Below are positions 32,881 to 42,247 of a DNA stretch of 64,000 nucleotides, piece by piece; within the stretch, counting starts at the first letter, position 1, and the number at the start of each line of letters is the position of its first letter. The stretch spans positions 2,852,001-2,916,000 of the forward strand of contig NZ_CP115920.1 of NCBI RefSeq assembly GCF_040412085.2, written 5' to 3'. The notes beneath the pieces were generated by a model. The model was not told where the DNA came from. It saw nothing but the letters and a program-made list of their open reading frames with translations, and ran no database searches. The DNA is from Vibrio sp. CB1-14 (GTDB lineage Bacteria > Pseudomonadota > Gammaproteobacteria > Enterobacterales > Vibrionaceae). The translations under genes and the position numbers were made by a program.

Positions 32881-33210
32881 ATGAAGTTATTGAAAATTGG
32901 TTTGCCTATTCTCGCGGCAACTGTGATTGCAGGCTGTGCGCAGAACACCCAGCAAGACAACTATTTAGAAGCGTCATTCGAGCTATGTAATACTGAAGTA
33001 AACCTATACTCGGTTAGCGACGATGGTCGCGTTCGTATCGTTTGTAAGGACGGCGCTAAGTTCGCACTGAACAGCGAGAAGACGCTGGATATCATGCGCG
33101 ATATCAATATTGATTATTGTAATGGTGAAGGCCTAGGTCAGTTTAGCGAAAGTCGTAAATATTACTCATTCCGCTGTAAATCAGGCACTCTGCTCAACAT
33201 TAATAAGTAA
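32881..33210 (+). CDS. Small cysteine-rich lipoprotein, unknown
   Basis: A 109-residue protein with the lipobox VIAGC (lipidated C19). The mature part has four further cysteines, C36, C55, C80 and C99, evenly spaced, suggesting two disulfides in the periplasm, and a repeated short beta-hairpin pattern (VRIVCKDGAKFAL, YYSFRCKSGTLLNI). I do not recognise a family. AGGAC precedes the ATG. It has its own terminator and stands between lipA and glyA. Confidence 0.75.
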   Translation: MKLLKIGLPILAATVIAGCAQNTQQDNYLEASFELCNTEVNLYSVSDDGRVRIVCKDGAKFALNSEKTLDIMRDINIDYCNGEGLGQFSESRKYYSFRCKSGTLLNINK

Positions 33211-33241
33211 CATTACCTACGACTTAAAAGTTTCAAGCACT

Positions 33242-33273
33242 AAAAAAGCGAGCATTTAGCTCGCTTTTTTTTT
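33242..33273. terminator. Bidirectional terminator between the lipoprotein gene and glyA
   Basis: GCGAGC (33248-33253), ATTTA, GCTCGC (33259-33264), flanked by six A and nine T, serving both convergent genes. Confidence 0.93.
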
Positions 33274-33296
33274 GTTCGCTTTAAAGCCGTAGAGAA

Positions 33297-34547
33297 TTAC
33301 GCGTAAACAGGCAGACGCTTACAGATCTCTAGTACTTTTGCTTTCGTTGCTTCAATCACTGATGCATCGTTGATGTTGTCTAGAACATCACACATCCAGT
33401 TAGCAAGCTCAGTCGCATCTGCTTCAGTGAAGCCACGGCGAGTAATCGCAGGTGAACCAATACGGATACCAGACGTTACGAATGGGCTGCGTGGGTCATT
33501 TGGAACTGAGTTCTTGTTAACCGTGATGTTTGCTGCGCCAAGAGCGGCATCCGCTTCTTTACCTGTGATGTCTTTGTCGATTAGATCAACAAGGAATAGG
33601 TGGTTTTCAGTGCCGTTAGATACGATGTTGTAACCGCGCTCTTGGAACTGTGCAACCATCGCTTTTGCATTCTTAACAACGCGCGCTTGGTACTCTTTAA
33701 ACTCTGGCTCCATTGCTTCTTTGAACGCGACGGCTTTACCCGCGATAACGTGCATTAGAGGACCACCCTGACCACCAGGGAATACTGCAGAGTTCAGTTT
33801 CTTGTACATGTCTTCGCCTGCATTAGACAGGATAAGACCACCGCGAGGACCCGCTAGAGTTTTGTGCGTTGTTGTTGTTACCACGTGAGCGTGTGGCACC
33901 GGTGTTGGGTAAACACCTGCAGCGATAAGACCCGCAACGTGCGCCATATCAACGAATAGGTAAGCATCAACCTTGTCTGCAATTTCACGCATGCGAGCCC
34001 AATCTACGATTTGGCTGTATGCAGAGAAACCACCGATGATCATCTTAGGCTTGTGCTCAACAGCAAGCTGCTCCATCTCGTCGTAGTTGATTTGACCCGC
34101 TTCGTCGATACCGTAAGGAATCACGTTGTAGTGCTTACCAGAGAAGTTTACTGGTGAACCGTGAGTCAGGTGACCACCGTGCGCTAGGCTCATACCTAGA
34201 ACTGTGTCGCCTGGGTTAAGCAGCGCCATGTACACTGCGCTGTTCGCTTGAGAACCAGAGTGCGGCTGAACGTTCGCGTACTCACAACCAAATAGCTCAC
34301 ACGCACGATCAATCGCTAGTGTTTCCGCTTTATCAACATACTCACAACCACCGTAGTAGCGCTTACCCGGGTAGCCTTCAGCATACTTGTTGGTTAGCTG
34401 AGAGCCTTGCGCTTCCATTACGCGCGGGCTGGTGTAGTTTTCCGAAGCGATTAGCTCGATGTGCTCTTCTTGACGTAGTGTCTCTTCTTGAATTGCTGCA
34501 AATAGCTCCGCATCGTAATCAGCGATGTTCATATCACGCTTAAGCAT
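33297..34547 (-). CDS. glyA: Serine hydroxymethyltransferase
   Basis: A 416-residue PLP enzyme that converts serine and tetrahydrofolate to glycine and methylene-tetrahydrofolate, the main source of one-carbon units. The PLP-binding lysine is in [16 protein letters not shown], and [19 protein letters not shown] marks the N-terminal region. AGGAG lies six bases before the ATG. A PurR box at 34605-34620 upstream points to purine-dependent repression, as for E. coli glyA. Confidence 0.98.
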   Translation of the reverse strand: MLKRDMNIADYDAELFAAIQEETLRQEEHIELIASENYTSPRVMEAQGSQLTNKYAEGYPGKRYYGGCEYVDKAETLAIDRACELFGCEYANVQPHSGSQANSAVYMALLNPGDTVLGMSLAHGGHLTHGSPVNFSGKHYNVIPYGIDEAGQINYDEMEQLAVEHKPKMIIGGFSAYSQIVDWARMREIADKVDAYLFVDMAHVAGLIAAGVYPTPVPHAHVVTTTTHKTLAGPRGGLILSNAGEDMYKKLNSAVFPGGQGGPLMHVIAGKAVAFKEAMEPEFKEYQARVVKNAKAMVAQFQERGYNIVSNGTENHLFLVDLIDKDITGKEADAALGAANITVNKNSVPNDPRSPFVTSGIRIGSPAITRRGFTEADATELANWMCDVLDNINDASVIEATKAKVLEICKRLPVYA

Positions 34548-34895
34548 CTGTATCTCCTGACTCAGATTGTTCTGAAAGTTTCAAAAAAACCACACAATGA
34601 CCAAAAGCAAACGTTTTCGTCACCACATTTGATGACTCGCATGATACATAATTTGATCTAGGTCATAAAGAGAAAATTGGAAATTTCTCATGCAGTTTTT
34701 TCATAGTGAACCTTAGGCTTCATCATATGCCCCGATAAAGTGCATCGTTCGAATGCGCTAAGTGTCAATAATTCCATTTACACAGTGTAAAAATTGAATT
34801 ACATAGGTTTACCGTAAATTTACCCTTCAAGCTACCGAAAACATCAACTTTTCAATAATATTGCGGCGTTTATTGACTAGAAGAATTTAAAATTG
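34548..34895. other. Divergent regulatory region of glyA and yitT-like gene
   Basis: This gap of about 350 bp contains the PurR box, both promoters and no credible frame. No riboswitch fold was recognised, and I see no clear MetR pair of TGAA-N5-TTCA boxes. Confidence 0.6.
34605..34620. promoter_or_regulatory. PurR box upstream of glyA
   Basis: AAGCAAACGTTTTCGT matches the PurR consensus ACGCAAACGTTTGCGT at fourteen of sixteen positions. It lies about 60 bp upstream of the glyA start codon. Confidence 0.82.
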
Positions 34896-35495
34896 ATGCA
34901 AAAACACACACTCAAAGAAGACTGGATAGCGATTCTAACTGGCACCTTTATCGTCGCTCAGGGAATATTCTTTCTTCAGTCGGCTCAACTTTTAACTGGC
35001 GGCACCACAGGTCTTGCCCTTCTTATGAGCCAATTTGTACCAATTTCTTTTGGTACGCTTTATTTCGCCCTAAACAGCCCATTTTACCTACTTGCTTGGA
35101 AACGCTTCGGTAAACGCTTTGCGGCTAGCAGCGCCATTTCTGGTGCCTTAGTATCTATTATTACGGACAACATGCATCGAGTGGTCACACTGGATAACGT
35201 CAATACTATCTACTGCGCGATCGCCGGTGGCTTATTGATGGGTCTTGGTATGCTGATTCTATTCAGGCACCGCTCAAGCCTAGGTGGCTTTAATGTGTTG
35301 TGTCTGTTTATCCAGGACAAGTTTGGAATTTCGGTCGGTAAAACGCAGATGGCGATTGATAGTGCCATTCTTGTTGCGTCGTTCTTCTTTGTGTCGCCGT
35401 CGATTATTTCGATTTCGATTCTTGGTGCGGTGATGTTGAATTTGGTATTGGCGATGAATCATAAGCCGACTAGGTATGTGGTGACTTATGGGTGA
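34896..35495 (+). CDS. YitT family membrane protein
   Basis: A 199-residue integral membrane protein of the YitT family, with about five or six hydrophobic segments (IAILTGTFIVAQGIFFLQSA, FGTLYFALNSPFYLLAW, AIAGGLLMGLGMLILF) and the family motif LLTGGTTGLALL near the start. It ends soon after the membrane part and lacks the C-terminal cytosolic DUF2179 domain found in longer relatives. Function is unproven. The ATG at 34896 is chosen over TTG at 34893. Confidence 0.85.
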   Translation: MQKHTLKEDWIAILTGTFIVAQGIFFLQSAQLLTGGTTGLALLMSQFVPISFGTLYFALNSPFYLLAWKRFGKRFAASSAISGALVSIITDNMHRVVTLDNVNTIYCAIAGGLLMGLGMLILFRHRSSLGGFNVLCLFIQDKFGISVGKTQMAIDSAILVASFFFVSPSIISISILGAVMLNLVLAMNHKPTRYVVTYG

Positions 35496-35516
35496 GACTC
35501 GCTTCGCTCACTTTTT

Positions 35517-35662
35517 ACCCCTCCTAGCCTCCCCTTATTAAGGGGAGGAACTACTGGCTCGCTATCGCATCGCCTTATGTAAAGGTGCAATGTTACGTCA
35601 GTAACGAGCAATGATTCTCCCCCTTTATAACGGGGCGCGTAGCCGGGGGAGCTAGAGGGGGT
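35517..35662. repeat. Hairpin-rich dispersed repeat, copy 1
   Basis: A 146-bp element between convergent yitT-like and treC genes. The ends are imperfect inverted repeats (ACCCCTCCTAGCCTCCCC on the left; GGGGGAGCTAGAGGGGGT on the right). The left arm folds as CCTCCCCTTA/TAAGGGGAGG; the right arm is a longer GC-rich hairpin; the middle holds GTTACGTCAGTAAC. Copy 2 is at 61336-61478. No coding capacity. It resembles a MITE or REP-type element and may act as a two-way terminator, because no ordinary terminator is seen in this gap. Confidence 0.85.
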
Positions 35663-35681
35663 CAATCTCTTGATCTTGTTC

Positions 35682-37364
35682 TTAGTTTTTATCAACCAAC
35701 AACACCAACGTCTCATAAGGCCTCAAAACCACCTCACCCTTCAGTTCAACCTCACCAACAACCCCACAATTACTCAACACAGCACGACTCACCAAGCCAT
35801 CAAACTGCTCCGGCAACACCACGCTAGTTTCTTCACCATAATAGTTGTTCAAGCACAGCAGCATCGCATCTTCACTCTCACGCAAGTAGCCATGAACCTG
35901 AGTGTGCTCTGGGAACAAATCCACATAGCTACCGTCAGTAATCACCGCTAACTGCTTACGAAGCGCAATGAGCTCTTTGTAGAAGTAGAATACCGACTGC
36001 TCATCTTCAACCGCTGCCTCAGCGTTGATCTGAGGATAATTTTCAGCGACGCCAATCCAAGGCGTACCTTGGGTAAAGCCAGCGTGTTTGCTGTCATTCC
36101 ATTGCATAGGTGTGCGAGAGTTATCACGAGATTTCTGTCTTAGGATAGCCATCATATCATCATGAGAGGTATCGCCCTGCTCAACCATCAGCTGATACAT
36201 ATTAAGGCTTTCGACATCTCGATATTGGCTCATATCCGTGAAGCTCGGATTGGTCATGCCGATCTCTTCACCTTGATAAATATATGGCGTGCCTTGCATC
36301 AGATGGACAGACGCTGCCAGCATTTTTGCTGACTCAGTTCGGTATTGCTGATCATTGCCAAGGCGGCTGACCACGCGAGGTTGGTCGTGGTTACACCAGA
36401 ACAGTGCGCCCCAGCCTTTCCCATTTAGACCTGTCTGCCAGTGGTTAAAAATCTGTTTTAGCTGCTGGAAATCGAAGTCCGCTTTCGTCCACTTATCTCC
36501 ATTTGGGTAATCGACCTTTAGGTGATGAAAATTGAACACCATCGAAAGCTCTTTGTTATCGAGTGAACTGTATTGCTGGCAATGCTCTAGAGTCGTTGAA
36601 GACATTTCACCAACGGTGACCGAGCCATACTTCTGGAATACCGCTTCGCTGATCTCCTGTAAATACTCATGAACGCGCGGACCGTCAGTGTAAAAACGGC
36701 GACCATCACCAATATCATCATCAGCAAAGTCTTGCTGTTTTGAGATAAGGTTGATCACATCAAGCCTAAAACCATCCACGCCTTTCTGTGCCCAGAACTC
36801 GATGACCTGTTTTACTTCTTCACGAACTGTTGGGTTTTCCCAATTAAGGTCAGCCTGCTCTTTGGCAAATAGGTGCAGATAGTATTCATCGGTGGCTTCA
36901 TCTAATGCCCATGCAGAGCCACCAAACTTTGACTGCCAGTTGTTGGGTAATTTGCCTTCATTGGGTTTCCAGATGTAGTAATCACGGTACGGGCTTTGTT
37001 TATCTCCAAGTGCCGACTGGAACCATTGATGTTCGGTTGAGGTGTGGTTAACAACGATATCCATAATGATGCGGATACCTTTCTGATGGGCAGCAGCGAG
37101 CAACGCATCAAAATCTTGCATGGTGCCAAAGTCAGGGTTGATCGCATAGTAATCAGAGATGTCGTAACCGTTATCAATCATTGGTGAGGCATACACTGGA
37201 GTAAGCCAGATCGCGTCTACACCTAACTTCGATAAGTAATCAAGCTTCGAGGTAATCCCTTTGATGTCGCCCATTCCTTTATCACCGCTATCGCAAAAGC
37301 TCTTAGGGTAGATTTGATAAATCGTGGCTGTTTTCCACCAGTCTTTTTGAGCAGTTTGACTCAT
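35682..37364 (-). CDS. treC: Trehalose-6-phosphate hydrolase
   Basis: A 560-residue GH13 enzyme that splits cytoplasmic trehalose 6-phosphate into glucose and glucose 6-phosphate. The GH13 opening WWKTATIYQIYPKSFCDSGD, DIVVNHTS, the nucleophile region DGFRLDVINL, the acid/base region VGEMSS and the transition-state NHDQPR are all present. Assignment to TreC rather than another alpha-glucosidase rests on treB and treR directly upstream. The ATG at 37364 is preferred to an upstream TTG. The gene follows treB by 81 bp. Confidence 0.94.
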   Translation of the reverse strand: MSQTAQKDWWKTATIYQIYPKSFCDSGDKGMGDIKGITSKLDYLSKLGVDAIWLTPVYASPMIDNGYDISDYYAINPDFGTMQDFDALLAAAHQKGIRIIMDIVVNHTSTEHQWFQSALGDKQSPYRDYYIWKPNEGKLPNNWQSKFGGSAWALDEATDEYYLHLFAKEQADLNWENPTVREEVKQVIEFWAQKGVDGFRLDVINLISKQQDFADDDIGDGRRFYTDGPRVHEYLQEISEAVFQKYGSVTVGEMSSTTLEHCQQYSSLDNKELSMVFNFHHLKVDYPNGDKWTKADFDFQQLKQIFNHWQTGLNGKGWGALFWCNHDQPRVVSRLGNDQQYRTESAKMLAASVHLMQGTPYIYQGEEIGMTNPSFTDMSQYRDVESLNMYQLMVEQGDTSHDDMMAILRQKSRDNSRTPMQWNDSKHAGFTQGTPWIGVAENYPQINAEAAVEDEQSVFYFYKELIALRKQLAVITDGSYVDLFPEHTQVHGYLRESEDAMLLCLNNYYGEETSVVLPEQFDGLVSRAVLSNCGVVGEVELKGEVVLRPYETLVLLVDKN

Positions 37365-37445
37365 AGGTTTAATCTCACTTACCAATTTGGAAATTCGTCA
37401 AAATAAAAAGCAAAGAAGTGGCTCAATGTGAGCCACTAATGGGGG

Positions 37446-38870
37446 TTACGCGCTCGCAAGCTCTAGCTCACCTTTTGATTGAGCGCGTTTGTACAGGAAC
37501 AAAGTCAGTAGAATCGGCACGGCCATTGCTACTAGCATCGCCATGAAATACACCATCCAGTATTGCGGCTGAATTGATAGGATGCCTGGTAGACCGCCGA
37601 CACCGATACCGTTCGCCATCACGCCTGCACTGCCACAGATAGCTGCCGCAATTGCACTACCAATCATTGCACTCAGCATTGGGAACTTGTACTTCAGGTT
37701 GATACCGTACATAGCAGGTTCAGTGACACCTAAGTAAGCCGAGATAGCAGCGGGGACTGAGATATCACGCTCACCCTCACGCTTACTGATAATGATGATG
37801 CCAACAACAGCAGATGCTTGAGCGATATTAGACAGTGCGATCAAAGGCCAGATTGGCGTACCACCTAGGTCTTGCATAAGCTGAAGGTCAACCGCATTGG
37901 TTGTGTGGTGGATACCAGTAATAACCAGCGGTGCGTATAGGAAACCAAAGACCACAGAGCCAAGTACTGCAAAATCACCCGTCATCGCAGCTTTTGCCGC
38001 AAACGCAACACCATCACCTAGCACGCGACCAAACGGGCCGATGAAAGCATGAGCAAGAATGACCGACAGAATGATTGATACGAATGGCACCACAACCAGA
38101 TACAAGTAGCTTGGGACAATACGCTTTAAGTTGGTTTCAATTAGCGCCAGTGCCACACCTGCCAGCATCGCCGGGATCACCTGAGCCTGATAGCCCACCT
38201 TCTCAATCACAAACAATCCGAAATCCCAAACCTCTGGCACTTCTTTACCTATGAGATAAGCATTCATCAGCTGGGGCGATACTAAGGTGACACCCAGCGT
38301 GATACCAAGAATGGGCGTACCACCAAGCTTTTTCACCGTAGACCAACACACACCAACCGGTAGGAAGAAGAAAATAGCTTCACCGATAAGCCATAAGAAC
38401 GAGTGAACAGTTGCCCAGAACTGGCTGATTTCCACTAAGGTTTTGCCATCGAACATACGGATGTCGCCGATAACATTGCGGAAGCCAAGAATCAAACCAC
38501 CTGTGATAATCGCCGGCAAAAGGGGAACAAAAATTTCGGCTAAGTGCGAGATACCACGCTCTAGAAAGTTCATGTTCTGGCGCGCAGCCAGCTTGGCATC
38601 GTCTTTAGATGCCGCTTTCTTACCTGTTGAGTCAATCAACATTTTGTAGACTTCATCAACTTCAGTGCCAATCACCACTTGGAACTGACCTGCATTGGTA
38701 AAGCAGCCTTTAACAATCTTGAGGCTCTCTAGTACCGACTTGTCGGCTTTATCGGTATCGTTAAGAACGAATCTTAAGCGAGTTAAACAGTGGCTAACAC
38801 TGGCAATGTTGTCAGCTCCGCCAACACCGTCGATGATCGCTGCAATGTCTTGCTGGGCTATTTTGCTCAT
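37446..38870 (-). CDS. treB: Trehalose-specific PTS enzyme IIBC
   Basis: A 474-residue inner-membrane transporter that takes up trehalose and phosphorylates it. The N-terminal IIB domain has the phosphocysteine in SHCLTRLRFVL, and about ten membrane segments form the IIC domain with the conserved GITEPAMYG-like segment (GVTEPAMYGIN). There is no IIA domain, so phosphate would come from a IIA-Glc protein (Crr) encoded elsewhere. Two TreR operators lie just upstream. Confidence 0.95.
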   Translation of the reverse strand: MSKIAQQDIAAIIDGVGGADNIASVSHCLTRLRFVLNDTDKADKSVLESLKIVKGCFTNAGQFQVVIGTEVDEVYKMLIDSTGKKAASKDDAKLAARQNMNFLERGISHLAEIFVPLLPAIITGGLILGFRNVIGDIRMFDGKTLVEISQFWATVHSFLWLIGEAIFFFLPVGVCWSTVKKLGGTPILGITLGVTLVSPQLMNAYLIGKEVPEVWDFGLFVIEKVGYQAQVIPAMLAGVALALIETNLKRIVPSYLYLVVVPFVSIILSVILAHAFIGPFGRVLGDGVAFAAKAAMTGDFAVLGSVVFGFLYAPLVITGIHHTTNAVDLQLMQDLGGTPIWPLIALSNIAQASAVVGIIIISKREGERDISVPAAISAYLGVTEPAMYGINLKYKFPMLSAMIGSAIAAAICGSAGVMANGIGVGGLPGILSIQPQYWMVYFMAMLVAMAVPILLTLFLYKRAQSKGELELASA

Positions 38871-38961
38871 CGTTTGTACACCTTTTCCTGATATAGAGAC
38901 GTAGGGTTAAGACGTCTAGGTCCATTTGTCTCGTTATATTAATAATATCGCAACATGCGAA

Positions 38962-38975
38962 TGGGAACATTCCCA
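38962..38975. promoter_or_regulatory. TreR operator 1
   Basis: The inverted repeat TGGGAACATTCCCA, with a GGGAA/TTCCC core like the enterobacterial TreR operator, lies about 90 bp upstream of treB. Confidence 0.85.
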
Positions 38976-39016
38976 AAGATTGAGTTAAGTGTGCCATGGA
39001 ACAATCAAAACAAAAA

Positions 39017-39030
39017 TGGGAACAGTCCCA
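39017..39030. promoter_or_regulatory. TreR operator 2
   Basis: TGGGAACAGTCCCA, a slightly less symmetric repeat of operator 1, centred 55 bp further upstream. The spacing is close to five helical turns, which would suit looping between two TreR dimers. Confidence 0.83.
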
Positions 39031-39033
39031 TTA

Positions 39034-39049
39034 ATTGAGTATGATCACA
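39034..39049. promoter_or_regulatory. CRP-like site upstream of treB
   Basis: One half-site is perfect (TCACA) and the other matches three of five bases (ATTGA). It adjoins TreR operator 2, fitting catabolite control of trehalose use. Confidence 0.5.
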
Positions 39050-39109
39050 ATAATTGTTGATAAATGCGTCAAGTTGATTAGTGGAACTGCTACGAAAAAG
39101 AAGCCGTGA

Positions 39110-40054
39110 TTACACTGCTTCTTGCGTAAGATGAGAGATGGATTTATTGCCAGTAAGCTGACTAATCAATAGGTTAGCTGCTTTTTCTCCCGCTTGCTGA
39201 TAGCCGGGATCAATGCTGTAAATATTAGGGAACAGGAAAGAGAGCAGTTCATTACCACCGACGCCAGTCACCACGATATCTTCTCGGCCAAGCTCTTGCA
39301 GGCGTTTGATCGTGCCAAGCGCTAAGGTATCACTGGCACACACGATCGCTTGTAATGAGTCCGTCACTACTTCATCGACAAGCTGATAAGCACTTTCATG
39401 ATGAAGCTCACCGGTGCGATAAACAGCATGCTGATCGTTATCATCACACCATTTTTGAAATGCGTTAAGGCGTGCCAAGCCCGTGGTTTTATCCTTAGGA
39501 TCGACACCAATATAGGCAAGTTGATTGACGCCTTGCGCCTGCAATTTATTCAAAACCGCTTGGATCAATCCTTGATTGTCGTAGTTGATGGAGGAGACTT
39601 GATCGGTATCCATGGCAATGACCACCACCTTCTCCTGCCACAAAGACACTCTATCGATATCAAGCTCCGTAAAACCAAACACAATGACACCTTCAACGTT
39701 GCGTTTACGCAGTACGCTTAGATGCTCGTTGGTTTTATCGGGATCGAACTGACTCTCCATGATCACCACATCGTAACCTGCAGAGTAAAGCACATTGAGC
39801 ATGCTGCTCACCGCTTTGTTCTCTGAAGGCGAGTCGAGACGCGAGATAATGACACCAATGACCTTTTGCACTCCGCCCCCACGCATCGATTGCGCCGACT
39901 TAGAGGGCACATAGCCATGCTCTGCAATCACACGCTCCACTTTCTCGCGAGTTTCAGGTTTTACTTTAGGATCGTTAGTGAGCACGCGAGAGACGGTTGA
40001 TTTACCGACTCCCGACAGCTTTGCAATATCAAGTATGGTGAGTTTTTTGCTCAT
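39110..40054 (-). CDS. treR: Trehalose operon repressor TreR
   Basis: A 314-residue LacI-family repressor. The N-terminal helix-turn-helix (LTILDIAKLSGVGKSTVSRV) binds DNA, and a periplasmic-binding-like core senses trehalose 6-phosphate. It is on the same strand as treB and treC and lies directly upstream, with the two operators between it and treB. Identity rests on the similarity to E. coli TreR and on context. Confidence 0.93.
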   Translation of the reverse strand: MSKKLTILDIAKLSGVGKSTVSRVLTNDPKVKPETREKVERVIAEHGYVPSKSAQSMRGGGVQKVIGVIISRLDSPSENKAVSSMLNVLYSAGYDVVIMESQFDPDKTNEHLSVLRKRNVEGVIVFGFTELDIDRVSLWQEKVVVIAMDTDQVSSINYDNQGLIQAVLNKLQAQGVNQLAYIGVDPKDKTTGLARLNAFQKWCDDNDQHAVYRTGELHHESAYQLVDEVVTDSLQAIVCASDTLALGTIKRLQELGREDIVVTGVGGNELLSFLFPNIYSIDPGYQQAGEKAANLLISQLTGNKSISHLTQEAV

Positions 40055-40068
40055 GGTTATCTAAAAGC

Positions 40069-40437
40069 TTAGTATCCGTTTTTTGGTATGCTTCGTGTGG
40101 TCATCATACAGCTTTTATCGGTTTCACCCGCAATGGTAAGCATGCCCTTTCTGCCCTTACTAAACAGCTCAACCTCTGATTCAACTTGAGATTGACCATC
40201 AAGTGAATACTTCACGCCTGACGCAGAAGGGACGCGGTGCAGATGATATTCTTCGCCATCGATAAGCAGCAAGACTTGCTCACTCGATAACTGGGTTACC
40301 TGAAAGCTCTGGTTATCGCACTGATACTGGAGGACATGATAAGGGTTTTCAGGTTCCACCTGATCCGAACTACTGCACGCCACCAAACCGCCAACCATCA
40401 TAGCCGTAACCAATCCATGTTTAACTAATGCACTCAT
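40069..40437 (-). CDS. MliC-family lipoprotein (lysozyme-inhibitor type)
   Basis: A 122-residue lipoprotein with lipobox LVAC (C21). The mature domain follows the MliC (PF09864) pattern: YQCDNQSFQVTQ, EEYHLHRVPSASGVKYSLDG, KGRKGMLTIAG, with the C40 and C110 pair likely disulfide-bonded. MliC proteins inhibit c-type lysozyme at the cell surface. It sits between treR and gmhB on the same strand but has no obvious tie to either. Confidence 0.82.
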   Translation of the reverse strand: MSALVKHGLVTAMMVGGLVACSSSDQVEPENPYHVLQYQCDNQSFQVTQLSSEQVLLLIDGEEYHLHRVPSASGVKYSLDGQSQVESEVELFSKGRKGMLTIAGETDKSCMMTTRSIPKNGY

Positions 40438-40461
40438 AATGACTCCTTTAGGATCAAACGA

Positions 40462-41013
40462 TTACTTAGTTAAGTATTGCGGCACATCGCGGATACTATC
40501 AAGTACCACAGTTGCGACAGACTCACCGCGCTCGGTGACCGGTTTGCCAGTACGTACTAAGATCTTGGTGCCAACGCCAGCTGCTTCAGCTGCCATCATA
40601 TCTTCGGCTTTATCGCCGACCATGACTGAGTTTTCCATATCAATCTTTAGGAAATCACGAGCAGAGATAAACATGCCCGGTTTTGGTTTACGGCAGTCAC
40701 AATCTTGTTTGTAATCACCAATGCCATGCTCTGGGTGATGTGGACAATAATAGATACCATCGAACTCGACGCCATTATCAGAGAAGTTCCAATCCATCCA
40801 TTGAGTTAAAGAAAGGAAGCGATCTTCGGAGAACATACCGCGAGCAATGCCTGATTGATTGGTCACCAACACCAGCATATAGCCCATGTCCTGCAGTTTT
40901 TTCGTCGCTTCAAAAACGCCTTCAACATACTCAAAGTCGTGTTCATCGCTAACGTACCCATGATCAACGTTAATGACGCCATCACGATCCAAAAAAACAG
41001 CTGGTTTTGCCAC
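40462..41013 (-). CDS. gmhB: D-glycero-beta-D-manno-heptose-1,7-bisphosphate 7-phosphatase
   Basis: A 183-residue HAD-superfamily phosphatase in the ADP-heptose pathway for the LPS inner core. The nucleophile motif is FLDRDGVIN (D9, D11), TNQSGIARG marks motif II, a zinc-binding cluster is seen in CPHHPEHG...CDCRKP, and VGDKAEDM is motif IV. It is divergent from metN, the same arrangement as in E. coli. Confidence 0.95.
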   Translation of the reverse strand: MAKPAVFLDRDGVINVDHGYVSDEHDFEYVEGVFEATKKLQDMGYMLVLVTNQSGIARGMFSEDRFLSLTQWMDWNFSDNGVEFDGIYYCPHHPEHGIGDYKQDCDCRKPKPGMFISARDFLKIDMENSVMVGDKAEDMMAAEAAGVGTKILVRTGKPVTERGESVATVVLDSIRDVPQYLTK

Positions 41014-41089
41014 AGTTCACTCTCTTGTTATAGATAGGTGCTAATAACCTGAATTATTACACGCTTTTATAGTCACGGCACTATGAAAA

Positions 41090-41128
41090 TGCCGTTTAGA
41101 CGTCTAGACGTAAAAATATCTATTGACA
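41090..41128 (+). promoter_or_regulatory. MetJ operator and -35 element of metNIQ
   Basis: Tandem met boxes AGACGTCT (41098-41105, perfect) and AGACGTAA (41106-41113), preceded by a weaker TGCCGTTT (41090-41097), are followed by a -35 TTGACA at 41123-41128. MetJ with S-adenosylmethionine would repress the transporter operon. The -10 is not clear; a CATAGC-like element near 41144 is possible. Confidence 0.9.
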
Positions 41129-41212
41129 CTAAAAGGTGAAAACCATAGCATCTTCTATCAATTGAGATGTAGTTCAAACTTTTATGCTACTCACGGACTT
41201 CAGGTTGCTTAG

Positions 41213-42247
41213 ATGATCGAAATTAATCAAGTAAACAAAGTGTTTTATCAAGGCGCTAAGGAAATCAACGCCTTGGCAGACATCAATCTGCATATCGCAG
41301 AAGGTACCATCTTTGGTGTGATTGGCGCCTCTGGTGCGGGTAAGAGTACGTTGATTCGCTGCGTAAACATGCTTGAAGCGCCAACGTCGGGTGAAGTCAT
41401 CGTTGACGGTGTTGACCTGACTAAGCTATCGAAATCCGAGCTTTCAGAAGCGCGCCGCAACATTGGCATGATTTTCCAGCACTTTAACTTGCTTTCATCT
41501 CGCACCGTATTTGAAAACGTGGCACTGCCACTTGAGCTTGCTGGCAAAGAGCGCTCACATATCGAGACTAAAGTGACGGATCTTCTAAAGCTCGTCGGGC
41601 TGGCAGATAAGCGCGATACTTACCCTGCCAATCTAAGTGGTGGTCAAAAGCAGCGTGTCGCGATTGCTCGCGCACTATCGTCAGATCCTAAGGTGCTGCT
41701 TTGTGATGAAGCCACCAGCGCACTCGACCCTGCGACGACTCAATCGATTCTTGAGCTACTGAAAGAAATCAACCGCAAGCTTAAGATCACCATTCTTCTA
41801 ATTACTCACGAAATGGACGTGGTAAAAAGCATCTGTCATGAAGTCGCAATCATTGGCGACGGTCACTTAGTTGAGAAAGGTACTGTTGGTGAAATCTTTG
41901 CCCATCCGAAAACTGAACTTGCGCACCAATTCATCCGTTCAACGCTCGACCTGTCGATTCCAGAAGACTATCAAGCAAGACTGCAAGCTGAGCGCGTTGA
42001 TGGCAGCTACCCGCTTGTTCGCCTAGAGTTTACCGGTGCTACTGTAGATGCGCCGCTAATGACGCAAATTGCACGCAAATACAATATTGATGTCAGCATC
42101 CTAAGCTCCGATCTTGATTACGCGGGCGGCGTAAAATTCGGCATGATGGTGGCAGAGCTGTTTGGTAATGAGCAAGACGACAACGCGGCGATTCAATATC
42201 TTCGTGACCACAATGTAAAAGTAGAGGTACTTGGCTATGTCCTTTAA
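41213..42247 (+). CDS. metN: Methionine ABC transporter ATP-binding protein
   Basis: A 344-residue ATPase. Walker [10 protein letters not shown], signature LSGGQKQR and Walker [14 protein letters not shown] are present, and the C-terminal NIL (C2) domain, which binds methionine to inhibit transport, spans about 265-344. It powers high-affinity methionine import with MetI and MetQ. The last 11 bases overlap metI, indicating coupled translation. Confidence 0.97.
   Translation: MIEINQVNKVFYQGAKEINALADINLHIAEGTIFGVIGASGAGKSTLIRCVNMLEAPTSGEVIVDGVDLTKLSKSELSEARRNIGMIFQHFNLLSSRTVFENVALPLELAGKERSHIETKVTDLLKLVGLADKRDTYPANLSGGQKQRVAIARALSSDPKVLLCDEATSALDPATTQSILELLKEINRKLKITILLITHEMDVVKSICHEVAIIGDGHLVEKGTVGEIFAHPKTELAHQFIRSTLDLSIPEDYQARLQAERVDGSYPLVRLEFTGATVDAPLMTQIARKYNIDVSILSSDLDYAGGVKFGMMVAELFGNEQDDNAAIQYLRDHNVKVEVLGYVL

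Noticed and set aside
34548..34895. Glycine riboswitch upstream of glyA or the YitT-like gene
   Set aside because: The tandem aptamer motifs could not be recognised in this gap.
35280..35462. Minus-strand frame rich in R, N and H opposite the YitT-like gene
   Set aside because: A shadow of the membrane protein's codon pattern; no supporting start signals.
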